A program made the position numbers and the translations under genes. This document shows positions 43,461 to 53,347 of a stretch of DNA of 64,000 nt, piece by piece (positions within the stretch are counted from its first letter, which is position 1; each line of letters begins with the position of its first letter). The DNA is from Phytophthora colocasiae (lineage: Eukaryota > Oomycota > Peronosporomycetes > Peronosporales > Peronosporaceae). The stretch covers positions 372,001-436,000 of the forward strand of contig JAGKQI010000104.1 of assembly GCA_018806915.1 (NCBI GenBank), read 5' to 3'. The notes under the pieces are model-generated. The model saw nothing but the letters and a program-made list of their open reading frames with translations, searched no databases and was not told the origin of the DNA.

Positions 43461-44805
43461 GGTGACGGGGTGCACCAGATCCAGAACGAGTACGAGCATT
43501 ACAAGCTATGCCATAGCCACGGTCAGCAGGCGAACTACAACAATTCCTGTGCGCTACGAATTGGATGAGAGACTCCCTAATCGGGCTCGTCCACTGCAGG
43601 ACTTGTTAGACGACGCAATGTCTCGATCCTCCAAACGCACCAAACGGGCTGCCGCTAGTGTGGCATTCGAGTTGAGGGCTATACACAGAGATGCATTCGA
43701 CGAAATGAAAGCAAAGCTATCACAAAGTGTGACACTGGCGCACCCAAAAGCAGGAGCACAGATGTGCGTGTTAACGGACGCCTCAGTCATTGGGTGGAGC
43801 TTGCTGGTAACTCAAGTGGAGAACTGGAAACCTAAACTAGAGGTGTGGGAGCAAGCCCACAAGATGCTTATCTGCTTGAGCGGCACTTTTACTGTGGCAC
43901 AGCGAAATTGGAGCATCATCGAGAAGGAAGCTTACCCAATTGTCTACGCATGCGACAAACTAAGCTACCTTCTACTTCGCCCAAACGGCTTCAAGCTCTA
44001 CTGTGACCACCGAAATTTAATCTACGTGTTCGCACCTGGGCAAGAAATGAAAAAGCATATCCGCGGTAAACTGCTGCGGTGGGCGACGAAACTGATGGAA
44101 TATCATTACAAGATTGAGCATATAGATGGAGAGTCCAACGTGTGGGCGGATATGGTATCGCGATGGGCTGGAAACCATGAACCAGCTGTACGTTTGAACG
44201 TGATGAAACTACGGAAACGTAGCAGAGATGATCGTAATGAAGACAGCATACCCCGTCGTAAACGAACTCGTCGGGCCGTTGGCAGATCACAGTTAGTGGA
44301 GCAGCAACAGACCGATCTCCCGGCACACTTGCACAGACTTCGACCGCTTGATGATCCTGATTTTGAGTGGACAACGTGGGCGGCTATCCGTGCGGAACAA
44401 GTGAAACATGCAGACTGTAGACCGGTAAGCACGTGTGGTGATGATGATCAAGGCTGTACATTAATGATAAAGTGTGGATACCAAAAACAATCGAAGGGGC
44501 TAATTCAGCGGTTGCTGGTAGTGACACACTGCGGCTCGCACGGGCAAGATGCCATGCTCACATCCCTAAGGTGGCTTTTTCTCATTGACCGACTGCGCAA
44601 ACTGCCAAATGTGCAAACACGTCAAAGGAAACAAGATTATTCAACGTCCATGGGGAGAAACGTACCGGAACAATGTACACAATGGCGCGTTGCATTTCGA
44701 CTTTCTGAGTCTCGGGGACACTTTTGCTGGGGATTATTATTTGTTAGTACTCAAAGACGAGGCTACACATTTCACGGAACTGACACCGTGTGCAGATCCA
44801 ACTAG
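43459..44805 (+). pseudogene. Gypsy 1 RNase H and integrase zinc-binding part
   Basis: Carries RNase H sequence (MCVLTDASVIGWSLLVTQ, WSIIEKEAYPIVYACDKL, LYCDHRNLIYVF) and the tether YHYKIEHIDGESNVWADMVSRW, then the start of an HHCC finger before the frame is lost near 44585. Confidence 0.72.
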
Positions 44806-45848
44806 TGGCGTTGCAGTGGCGATACTAGCGTGGCATAGTAGATTCGGAGCCCCGCCTGTATGGATTAACGACCAAGGCTCGCACTTTACAAGCGAAGTTG
44901 TCGCGGAAGTGTGTAGGCGACTTAAGGCCAGCCATGACTTCACGGTGGCATATAGCCCGTGGATAAATGGAAGTATTGAACGGGTGAACAGAGATATCAT
45001 TCAAGTTCTTCGTGTCTTGTGCCTCGAGTATAAGGTGAACACTCACGACTGGACGTACTTCGTACCTGTTCTACAGGCAAGGCTTAATCATACACCGGTA
45101 CCGTCACTAGGGAATCGAGCACCTGTTGAGCTGTTTTGCGGGCTACCTCCGGCAACACCGCTGATGTTCTGCGTTGACACCAAACAACGGCGAGTCGTGA
45201 CGGTACCACTGCAGAAAGCTTCAATCTCGAAATGGCTAGATTAGATGAGTTGAAGGCTAGTATCCGTGAGATGCACAGACCAATGCCAGTGGCACGCAAC
45301 AAACAGACACGGAGAAATAAGAAGATGCAGAAGTATGCACGATGGCCCAATTTCGGCGTCGGCGACTACGTCCTCAGGTCAAGGGTCGACCAGAAGCACT
45401 ATGATAAATTGTTGGTGACCTGGGTGGAACCGTACCAGGTTACACGTGCTGACAAACACTCCTTTGGTGTTCGACATTTATTAAGGAGAGAAAATCTTAA
45501 TAAATGTCGAACACCAAAGGATATCTTAAGAAATTTTACAGATCAATTCACCGAATGATGAGAGTAGGATTTGAACCTACAAGGGACATACATCCGTCTC
45601 GGTTAAAATTTTACGCTGACAGTTCATTGGAAATTACGGAAGAACTCCGGGAGCACATCGGCGTTCAAGGAGTGGTGCTAACGGTGTCTAAGCTAAACGA
45701 ATATCGTTGGTGCCAAGAGAAGCAGGAATACGAAGTGTTTTGCTATCACAGTATGCTGACAAAACAAGAGACCCAAAGTTCGTGCAGTACGTGGCAACAG
45801 TTGGCAAAGCCAAGGCACGAACGAACAGAGCCAAGAAACCTAAGGTGA
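44585..45848 (+). pseudogene. Gypsy 1 integrase and C-terminal chromodomain-like part
   Basis: Integrase core with the catalytic residues in place: LHFDFLSLG, WINDQGSHFTSE and YSPWINGSIERVNRDI. The downstream frame 45232-45558 holds the DYVLRSRVDQKHYDKLLVTW barrel, is cut by a hairpin at 45461-45520, and resumes in 45540-45848 with VHPSRLKFYADSSLEITEEL, the usual tail of oomycete Gypsy pol. Confidence 0.75.
45461..45520. repeat. perfect 25-bp inverted repeat, 10-nt spacer, inside pol
   Basis: Arms 45461-45485 and 45496-45520 are exact reverse complements around GAGAGAAAAT. The left arm is the normal coding sequence (SFGVRHLL); the right arm appears to be a fold-back copy that breaks the frame. 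Confidence 0.92.
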
Positions 45849-45879
45849 CCGACAGAGTGGTCAAGGCTTAGGAGGACAG

Positions 45880-46072
45880 TGTAGTGGAGGTTACGAGACC
45901 AAGCCTTTTCCCACTACCTGGAACATCGCAGATTCGATGTTGATCTGGCATGTAGGAGTTAGGAAACCACTGAAGCTCTACGGGTGGAGCTGATCAGTGA
46001 GGCAGAGTACAATTTACCTACTTGAACTCAATAGACTGAGGGAATTACCAGGAAGCGCCGGCTTCCCTAACA
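45880..46072 (+). repeat. 3' LTR of Gypsy element 1
   Basis: Begins TGTAGTGGAGGTTACGAG; similar over its whole length to the copy at 40863. Confidence 0.8.
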
Positions 46073-46103
46073 GAGTTTCGCTCGGACCGGTAGATTCTAT
46101 ATG

Positions 46104-48447
46104 GGTTCGTATATTGGTCGGCTCGTATTTCGGATCGTGTGTTAGGGCGGGTCGCCTTTTTTACAGATCGTCGTTTCGATCGTGCCGCTTTCTAACGACA
46201 TGGAATCCATGCCGCCATTACGGTCTGTGTGCACAAGTCGAGTACGAGGAGTCTGCCCGTGCCACGGCGTGGCGTTAGTCCGCGTCACTATGTGACGCTC
46301 TTTCTTCCATAGAGGTAAATGCAAAGCAAATATCTACTGGAGCATGAAGGGGTGACTGTTACACGATAGGCGTTTTCGCCGGATAAGATATACATTTGGC
46401 GCTCGCTAGACGCTACATCGCCTTAGAACTTCCTCGAATTGGAAAGTAGTAGCTCACATACATGTGGTTAAACTACCTTCGAACCTGAGCTTGAGTCCTC
46501 TGCCACATACGCAACCTATCTTATCAAATATTCCTGTGCTGGAACCGTTGTCGAGATCACTTTCGAATTTGTCGTCTAGCTGTCATGGCAAGTCAAACCG
46601 AGGACGGATGAGGAAACCTCACAGCCCAAGCGACAGGAGAACGAGAGTTTGATACGACACTGAATCACCGGGGATTCGAGTACACGCGTGCGTGCATTCG
46701 AACGTAAAGATGGTGTTCAGGTGCAAAGTATACCGTAGCAAGAAATGCAAGGCGCGATTGGAGCTTAAACCTGCCGTGGAAGGGTACACGTTGGTGAACG
46801 TACACACATATGTCGAGCCTCTGCGTTCATCGACTGGTATAGAAGATTGTACAAAGGTAATGAAAGAACGTGTTGATACGCTGGCCATCTTTGACTTGAC
46901 TCGTCCTGTACATGAGCTGTGGAAACAAGTCCGTTCAAAGTTCTACAAGGACGACGATACTATTCGCAAAGGACTGTCGGAAGAACAAGTCTCAAGTCGT
47001 GTTTATCGTGCTCGGCAGAAACACTACGGCTCCCGCATGCTAGGGCTTATCGAGGTCCCACCTCTCTCGATGGTAGAGAGTAAACCGCTGAGCTTTTTCC
47101 AGTTCCATGTCTCGCGGCCCAAAGCTGACCCCACCAGAAAGCCTGACAGTCTCATTGGCTGGGCTCATCCAGAACTTCGACAACTCTTGATGCATAACGG
47201 TGTATCGGTGTTTTTCGATGGCACCTTTCGTTGCGTGCCACCCGAGTTCAAACAGTGCATGGTGCAAATGGTACATGATCAAGCGAGCGAGCTTTTCATT
47301 CCTGTATACTACGTCCTATGCAGTTCCAAAGCAAACGACATGTACTTCGACATTTTGGAGATGATCTACCGAGACACAGATGAAAAGCTCGAGCCATGTG
47401 ACGTTGTTTGCGACTTTGAGCTGCCACTCATTCACGCTGTTGAAAAACAGTTTCCCAACACAGAGGTCGTCGGCTGTTTGTTTCACTTTAAACAGGCAGT
47501 CCGTAGACGCTTGAAAGCTACGTACGGGATACCCGACCGGCAGGTTTCGAATCGCAATGGAGAAAGGTGTCTTGGATGTACTTACGGTGATCGATCCAAA
47601 ATTAGTGCCCCGAGAGGGTATTCGATGGGTGAAACGTACAATTCGATCCCGGTGTATCCAAGCTGGCGTCTCATACTCTCGATCCAAGTGCAAGTTGTAT
47701 TGGGGGTACTTTCGCGCTACGTGGATTGACCGGTATAACGTTGAGTCGTGGAATGGTCATGGCCTAGAGAACAGCCTCGTTGCGAGGACAAACAATCCTC
47801 TTGAGCGATTCCATCGTGCGTTGAACCGCTCATTTCTAACTCCGCATCCCAACATTGCAACCTTTGTACATACAATTCGGACCGTCTCACAAGATTTTGT
47901 GACGAAGCTGTCGGACGTTGCTCAAGGCCGCAGAAAGAGAGGCAGAAAACGCAACGCAAACAAACGGAAACGTCCACAGCGTTTCCGCAGCTCTGAGCAG
48001 CACAAAGATCATATTGACCTTCCATTGCCAGTGGTGTTCACTGAAGCTGACGCTGCGTCCGATTCCGAGAGTGAAATCGATATGGAGGGCAGTGGCGAAT
48101 CTTCTGGTGATGACACAGACAACGCTGAGATGGTTGAAAGTATTCCAGATACTTCCTACGAGCCCACGGAGTATTGCGATGACGTCGAAAGCAATTGTCA
48201 AGCTGTCGTGTCGTGGCATCTCAATTTCGCGCAGCCAGAGCTTTATTCTACATTTATTGTATCGCATTCGTTTGTCGTAGGACCTAGATGTAGTTTCGTC
48301 TTTGGGCGTAGCGAACTAGTACTCCTTGATCGTCTACATCTAACAATTTTTCACATACAGGTACCGTACATGACTAATGATCGGACCTGGTACATTGATC
48401 GGCATAATCACACGACCCAAACACACGAGCCGACCAGTATACGAACC
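46104..48447 (+). mobile_element. MULE (Mutator-like) DNA transposon
   Basis: Terminal inverted repeats GGTTCGTATATTGGTCGGCT at 46104 onward (to 46126) and the near-exact complement ending ACCAGTATACGAACC at 48425-48447 flank a MULE transposase. No 9-bp target duplication is obvious. It begins about 15-30 bp after the end of the Gypsy 1 3' LTR. Confidence 0.75.
46692..48447 (+). pseudogene. MULE transposase with one frameshift
   Basis: First frame 46692-47729 carries an N-terminal zinc-finger-like region (FRCKVYRSKKCKARL with a downstream HTYVE) and the transposase core: VSVFFDGTFRCVPPEF with the first Asp, PCDVVCDFELPLIHAVEKQF with the second Asp and GCLFHFKQAVRRRL with the conserved C/H. 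At about 47550 the sequence shifts to the frame 47557-48561, which continues with EKGVLDVLTVIDP, ENSLVARTNNPLERFHRAL and a basic and Asp/Glu-rich tail. The shift looks like one extra base. MULE transposases cut and paste by a DDE mechanism. Confidence 0.78.
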
Positions 48448-49486
48448 AGGGAAAGTCTATCGCTCAGACCTACTACACATTGCATGGATAGCAAACGAAG
48501 ACATCTACTCGTGCCGGGGGCCACAATACAACACAATTCGTGCATTGTTGGTGAGTACTAAAAACTTTTAAGTGAAAACGCCAGGTTAATGCACACGTAG
48601 ACCGAGAGTTTCGGTGCCGTCAGGTGACAGGACGTCGAAATAGGTTTGACACGTGATATTGCGTCCTGTCCACTGACGACGCGAACGCGAGCCTATTTGC
48701 TGGCGGAGATGTTGGAGCGGCATCGCACAGGCCTCCAACGAAAAGAACCCCGAACACAAATGCTGAGCAGCACATAGCTTCATGGTATAGCAGGATAATT
48801 CCTCTCGCACATTGTGTGGCACTCAATAGGTCCAACTCACGAAAGTCTAGGTTTGGCGTTGCAGGCTACAACTTGCTGTGCAGGTCACTGGTCTGTGGAT
48901 CCTCCACAGACCTGGGCTGTCAGCCCATGAAGGAGTTACCTTTAATTGGCCCGGGCACTATACCCGGTTGCATACTATCCCATATCGCGACCGTTCCGAC
49001 ATCCCTACATTTTCGACAAGCAGGAAACTCGCCAAAGCCAGGGCAAATCGGAAATAGTGAAAAATCGTAAGTAATATGTACGGTACATTTATCGTTTCAA
49101 GTCAGCTTTCATACTTTCATACAACCGCGAGGAAATCGCCTCTAGAGGCCTCTGGGCCGAGAAAAACGCTATTTGTGTATTCATGCATATTTGCCCCAGA
49201 GCACATGTGCACAGGAGCCGGCATATTCATTAATGAGACCGGCTTCCCGGCAGAGGGGCCACAAATAGAAGCAGTCCAGCTCCTACAAATCATATTATTG
49301 GCTCGTGCATTGTCCAATCAGAAGCTATAGTCAATGATAAGTTTTAATTGGTAAGTCTATCAGCCAATAACCAATCGCCTTCTGTCCCAACGAAAGTTAT
49401 TGGCTGCCAGTTTGCCGACACGTGGCCCACACTCAGTCTTCTTTTTTCAGAGCTCACGATCAAGCCTCAGCAGACGGCGACTCCAG
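48448..49486. other. unassigned repeat-region sequence
   Basis: About 1 kb without a recognisable gene. It contains a 10-bp hairpin (GGTCTGTGGA TCC TCCACAGACC, 48890-48912) and several CCAAT strings near 49310-49375. Minus-strand frames near 48586-48835 are not recognised. Confidence 0.4.
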
Positions 49487-49503
49487 CCCCCCCCCCCCCC
49501 CCC
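49487..49503 (+). repeat. C17 homopolymer
   Basis: Seventeen consecutive C, eight bases before a tRNA-like module; length may be inexact because homopolymers are error-prone. Confidence 0.85.
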
Positions 49504-49511
49504 TCAACTTC

Positions 49512-49581
49512 AACACCGTAGCTCAATGGCAAGAGCGCAGGGCTTCGGCTCTGAGATGCCTGTTCAATTCAGGCCGGTGTT
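49512..49581 (+). ncRNA. tRNA-like Pol III module, possible SINE head
   Basis: Folds as a tRNA: 7-bp acceptor stem AACACCG/CGGTGTT, D stem GCTC/GAGC, anticodon stem CAGGG/CTCTG with a six-base loop around TTC, and a perfect T arm GCCTG-TTCAATT-CAGGC. The A box TAGCTCAATGG and B box-like TGTTCAATTCA are in place. At 70 nt with an anticodon loop one base short it is probably not a working tRNA; a tRNA-derived SINE head or tRNA relic is more likely. SINEs with tRNA heads are known in Phytophthora. Confidence 0.55.
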
Positions 49582-49879
49582 ATCATTCAAGTTTGGCGCT
49601 GGGGTTGTGGTGCAGCGGTCCTTGCGCTTCAGTGCCGTACATCTGCACTACTATGGCCGCGTCGTGTTCCTACTGTGTCGTATCTCTGGTCGCTGCTGAC
49701 ACAATGAAGTGCTGCTGCAGATGAGTACTGGAAATCCTGTGTCCTGTGAGGTTTTGGTGCTGTGGTGGTGGCGCGTTTTTTAATTACTGATGCAATCTAA
49801 CCGGTTTAAACATGTCCTACAGTGGCTAGGATGTCTTGGGTGTCCGCAGGTGCAGGATCAGCGATTCTTCCGACAGCAA

Positions 49880-51906
49880 CTATGCGGCGATGTGATCGTC
49901 GAAGACGCCGCTCTTGTGAAGTGGGCGCAGAACGCGCAAGACGCTCCCAGCTCCCTTCGCATTGACGTTCCGCGACTTTAAGAAGTCAAGCACTGCTTTC
50001 TCAGCCCGGCGGCCGGTGTCCAACACTTGGTCCTTGTAGTCCGGAGCGTTGGGGTCGAGCGCGAAGCCTTCAGTCAGGAAGAGCTTCATGAAGGCGATGA
50101 CGTGGCGATACTCTGACTTCTTCTGGCGATCGGCAGAGTTCCAGACACGAGGCACCCGCGTGTACCATTCAAACCAGGCGCTGGACAGGTTTGTAGTCGC
50201 TTTCTTTCTGCGCTTGGGTCTTGGCTCCTGATCTAACGTGGTTTCTTCTTGTGGTTGTTCTTCGGGTGCTTGTTTTCGTTTAGATTTTAGAAACGCGGAT
50301 TCGACGATAGTAAGGCGCGCAGAGAGGGCCCGGTTTGAGGCGATAAGCTCATCAATGACAGCGAGAAGGTGATGATGTACTTAGCATGTGTGCGTCTTGT
50401 CCTCCTGTTCTTGTTATTTTACAGGTTCGGGTGAAGCTTGCTCATTAAGCGCAACCGACAAGGCTAGCGCATCGGCCTTCGAGATCCCCGCTGAGCCCAA
50501 GCACTCTCCTACGCGATTTACGACCGGGGCGTCCGGAGCAAGCGCTTTCAACTGCGGGTAATAGCGGACCAGGTACGCTGTGAGGACGGTGAGGACCTTG
50601 CTGCTAACGTTGAGATTGCTTTCCTTGAGTCCTGTACAGGTGCTAAACAAGAATTGACTCAAGCATGCCAGCCGCTCTTGAGCTCCATGGTCCAGCGCTG
50701 CAGTGTCAAGAACGACAGAAGCTTCGTCGGCCTCCCACCCGCTCAGCACTCGTGCAACCTTCCGGTCCTCCCGCGGCGTGCTGTACACGTAGACAAAGCC
50801 TTTGTTGACCTTGCTCATGTCCCACGCGTCGCGGTCGAAGATCCACTGGGCAGCGAGGCGATCATCTCCGTTGGCATGTTGGGCGCCTCCGCGCCTGATG
50901 GAGTGGGATGTCAAGTCGGTGTTGGCTCCAGCGGGCTCAGCAACGCGCTTGAGGAGGCGTTAACGTACGCCTGAACACCGTTCTCTCCACGGGTTTTCTC
51001 CCCTGCATTCGACTTTGTTGTGCTGCTCACTTGTGCTTCTGTGCTTGTAGGTCCGGGGCTTGGGCGACTGCTGGGCGCAGGAGCGGCGATCGTAGACGAA
51101 GGCGCCATCCTTCCTACCCTGAGTAACGCAGGATCGGCTTCGAGCAAGTCCTGCAATGCCACACCGGGGACTAGCGGCTCCTCACTTGCCGCCGCAAGCT
51201 CTGGGAGCTGGCTAAGCAGAGCTGGGCAGGGCGCGGTCTGCATCACGAGAGCTACTGCGAGCGAGTGGATTGGGCATGTAAGGAAGTCCTCCTTATCAGG
51301 TACGAGCGTTAACCCTTGTTCCTCAGCCGTTTTAACCCGGAGAAGCCGCAGGTAGAAGACACCATCCGCCGATACTGACACATGTTGCTTGCGTAGGTAG
51401 CCTAGATCTGACGAGCGCCCAAAGCAATGCCACATGAGGCAGGCTAGCGCAGCATCTTGGTAGTCCGAAGTGACACGCGCATTACTATACACATAACGAA
51501 TTAGAGAACCTAAGTCCTCTTTAGTACACGGTGGTGCTTTGTTAACAAGCCCTCCTTTCGCACGTTTTAAGCAATGCTTATCTAGAGTTTTCCCTTGTTT
51601 TAACAAGTTCATTTCCGTGGGTAAACGCAGATGCGGGAACTCATCAAATAGCCACAGCTTCACATTTCTGTAGTACGATGTAGCAGTGTTACGAGCTAGT
51701 TTACCTTTCTTACCGTCATTTGTGGCGAGATAATAGCCGAATCGGTCCATTGTTGCAGCTAAGCGTTTTCCTGAAGGGTCTGTAAGCATGCTAGCACGAA
51801 ACAATTCCATACTGACACCCTTGAGCTCCAGCATTCTATCGAACGCGCTGATCGCAGTCGTTCGCGCCTTCTGGGTGTTTGTAGGCACAAACGCTGAGAG
51901 GCTCAT
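49880..51906 (-). pseudogene. Crypton-like tyrosine recombinase 2, frameshifted
   Basis: Starts at the ATG at 51906 (MSLSAFVPTNTQKARTTAIS). The first frame (to about 50963) holds the N-terminal core-binding part and the catalytic Arg region (ALACLMWHCFGRSSDLGYLR). The frame then shifts, apparently by loss of one base near 50963, into 50423-50914 with LTSHSIRRGGAQHANGD, the HxxR box, and WIFDRDAWDM. A 75-bp intron at 50348-50422 fits and joins a C-terminal part with LIASNRALSARL, KRKQAP and VPRVWNSADRQKKSEYRHV, ending at 49880. This architecture, a recombinase with a C-terminal helical domain, is repeated in oomycete genomes as far as I recall. Apart from the shift the gene looks intact. Confidence 0.7.
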
Positions 51907-52406
51907 ATTGACCGCAAGGACCTTTTCGTTATGCACTGTCCACCAGTGTCTTGCTACGTAGAATAGTGTATTCCTACTGTAGGAATACACCTAGTTGTCT
52001 GAATCACTAAAATATTTGGAAAAGAGTTTTATTATGATAATTTTGACAGCAATTCCGACAAATATATGCAGGGAACTGTCGGAATAGTTTCCTCTGATTT
52101 GATTGGATAAAATATCTTTATCGAGTTTTTATTGGCTGTTGTTTCAAACAACTTGTTTGTATAGGACGGCCAGCTTGCTCATCTGTCGGACGTGTATAAT
52201 ATATTATACACTACGAATCAGGGTCAAAGGTAGCCCCCGGCTCAATAGTGCGTTCGCACAGTTCTTTGTAGCGGTCCACTGGACCACGCCATTGACCCAC
52301 GTCAATGGCATTAATCGCAGCGTGCCGATCCAGCGCTTCATGAGGACGTTTGACCTGGACATGGTATTAGATTGGCATGTGGCTGTATGCCATTGTGTCT
52401 TCGTAG
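51907..52406. other. upstream of recombinase 2, AT-rich with palindromes
   Basis: 500 bp to the Gypsy 2 LTR. Contains an 11-bp hairpin GTGTATTCCTA CTG TAGGAATACAC (51966-51990) and a perfect 20-bp palindrome GTGTATAATATATTATACAC (52192-52211). No gene recognised; may include the recombinase promoter or the end of its element. Confidence 0.5.
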
Positions 52407-53227
52407 TGTAACAGGATTGAGACGTATCTTGAAAAGACACCAGGAGTTGATGTCGTATGGGTGAATGCAGCTGCTGGACATGATCTGAGAACGCTAAATG
52501 TTGCAGTAGGCGCTAATGGACGAACGCTGGGCTGGAAGGAAACGACTTCAGCTAAAATCGACGACGTTGATTGGCGGATGACACTTAAAACGCTGATGAA
52601 TGCTGGAAGCACCGAAGATCTTGGGTACGACGAAGTGGATCGCAGTCACCCTCAGGGAGGAGCGAGCCAATGTATGGACGAGAGCGACGGCAACGGAGTT
52701 CTCACTTTGAAATCTGCAGCGACGGTGGCAGGTACTTCGAAATCTGCAGCGACATTGACAAGCGACTTCGAAAGTTACGGGTTGGACGGACGAGTGACTG
52801 ACGACGGGCTATCGGGAACGGGTCATTAGTCGGTATACTCGACGTTTGATACGGTGACGAGAAACTTCCTTCATTGAAGAGAGCAACAGCTCAACGGACG
52901 AACGAACGGACGAGTAGTGTGACATTGGTAGCTTTGGACGAACGAGTGGAGGCTGGGACGACTGGGTTTTGGGCGGTGTTGAACGGACGAGTGACTGGCG
53001 ACGGGCTATCGGGAACGGGTCATTAGCCAGTATCCTCGACGTTTAGGACGCGATCCAAGGACGGTCATTAGTGCCTAGGATACGACGACGTCGGCCAAGG
53101 TGAAACGAGTAGATTGACGAACGGACGGACGGACGAAGGAACGAAGTTGAACGTACGAGCGAGAGCTCTATTGTATTGAATATAAATAGGAACGAAGTTC
53201 CGGCGCAGGTGAACTGAGCCCGCACGT
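52407..53227 (+). repeat. 5' LTR of Gypsy element 2
   Basis: Begins TGTAACAGGATTGAGACG and ends GAGCCCGCACGT. A block of about 60 bp (CGAGTGACTG...TCGACGTTT) occurs twice within the LTR, at 52786-52848 and 52983-53044. TATAAATAGG at 53181 is a likely core promoter. Confidence 0.92.
53181..53190 (+). promoter_or_regulatory. TATA-like box in the LTR
   Basis: TATAAATAGG, 46 bp before the LTR end and followed by the small palindrome GGAACGAAGTTCC; also present at 62420 in the 3' LTR. Promoter role inferred. Confidence 0.5.
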
Positions 53228-53347
53228 TGTTGGAGTGTTTAATTCTTGCGAAGAAGCCTAAGATAAAGAAGAACCCGGCGAGACAGCGCAGCAAAGCATT
53301 GCAGCCATACGATCCGCTAGCGAACAGGCGTATTGTGGGTTCGTCAC

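Larger units (their letters stand above)
40863..46088 (+). mobile_element. Ty3/Gypsy LTR retrotransposon 1 (older, degenerate)
   Basis: Direct repeats of about 193-208 bp at 40863-41055 (to about 41069) and 45880-46072 (to about 46088) flank gag, protease, reverse transcriptase, RNase H and integrase remains in the usual Gypsy order. The LTRs begin TGTAGTGG and are preceded on the right by the purine-rich TTAGGAGGACAG, a plausible polypurine tract. Several mismatches and a 2-base gap between the LTRs point to an older insertion than element 2. No clear target-site duplication. Confidence 0.85.

Noticed and set aside
49512..49581. Functional tRNA-Glu (TTC) or tRNA-Arg
   Set aside because: The anticodon loop has six bases and the total length is 70, so it is reported as tRNA-like rather than as a tRNA.
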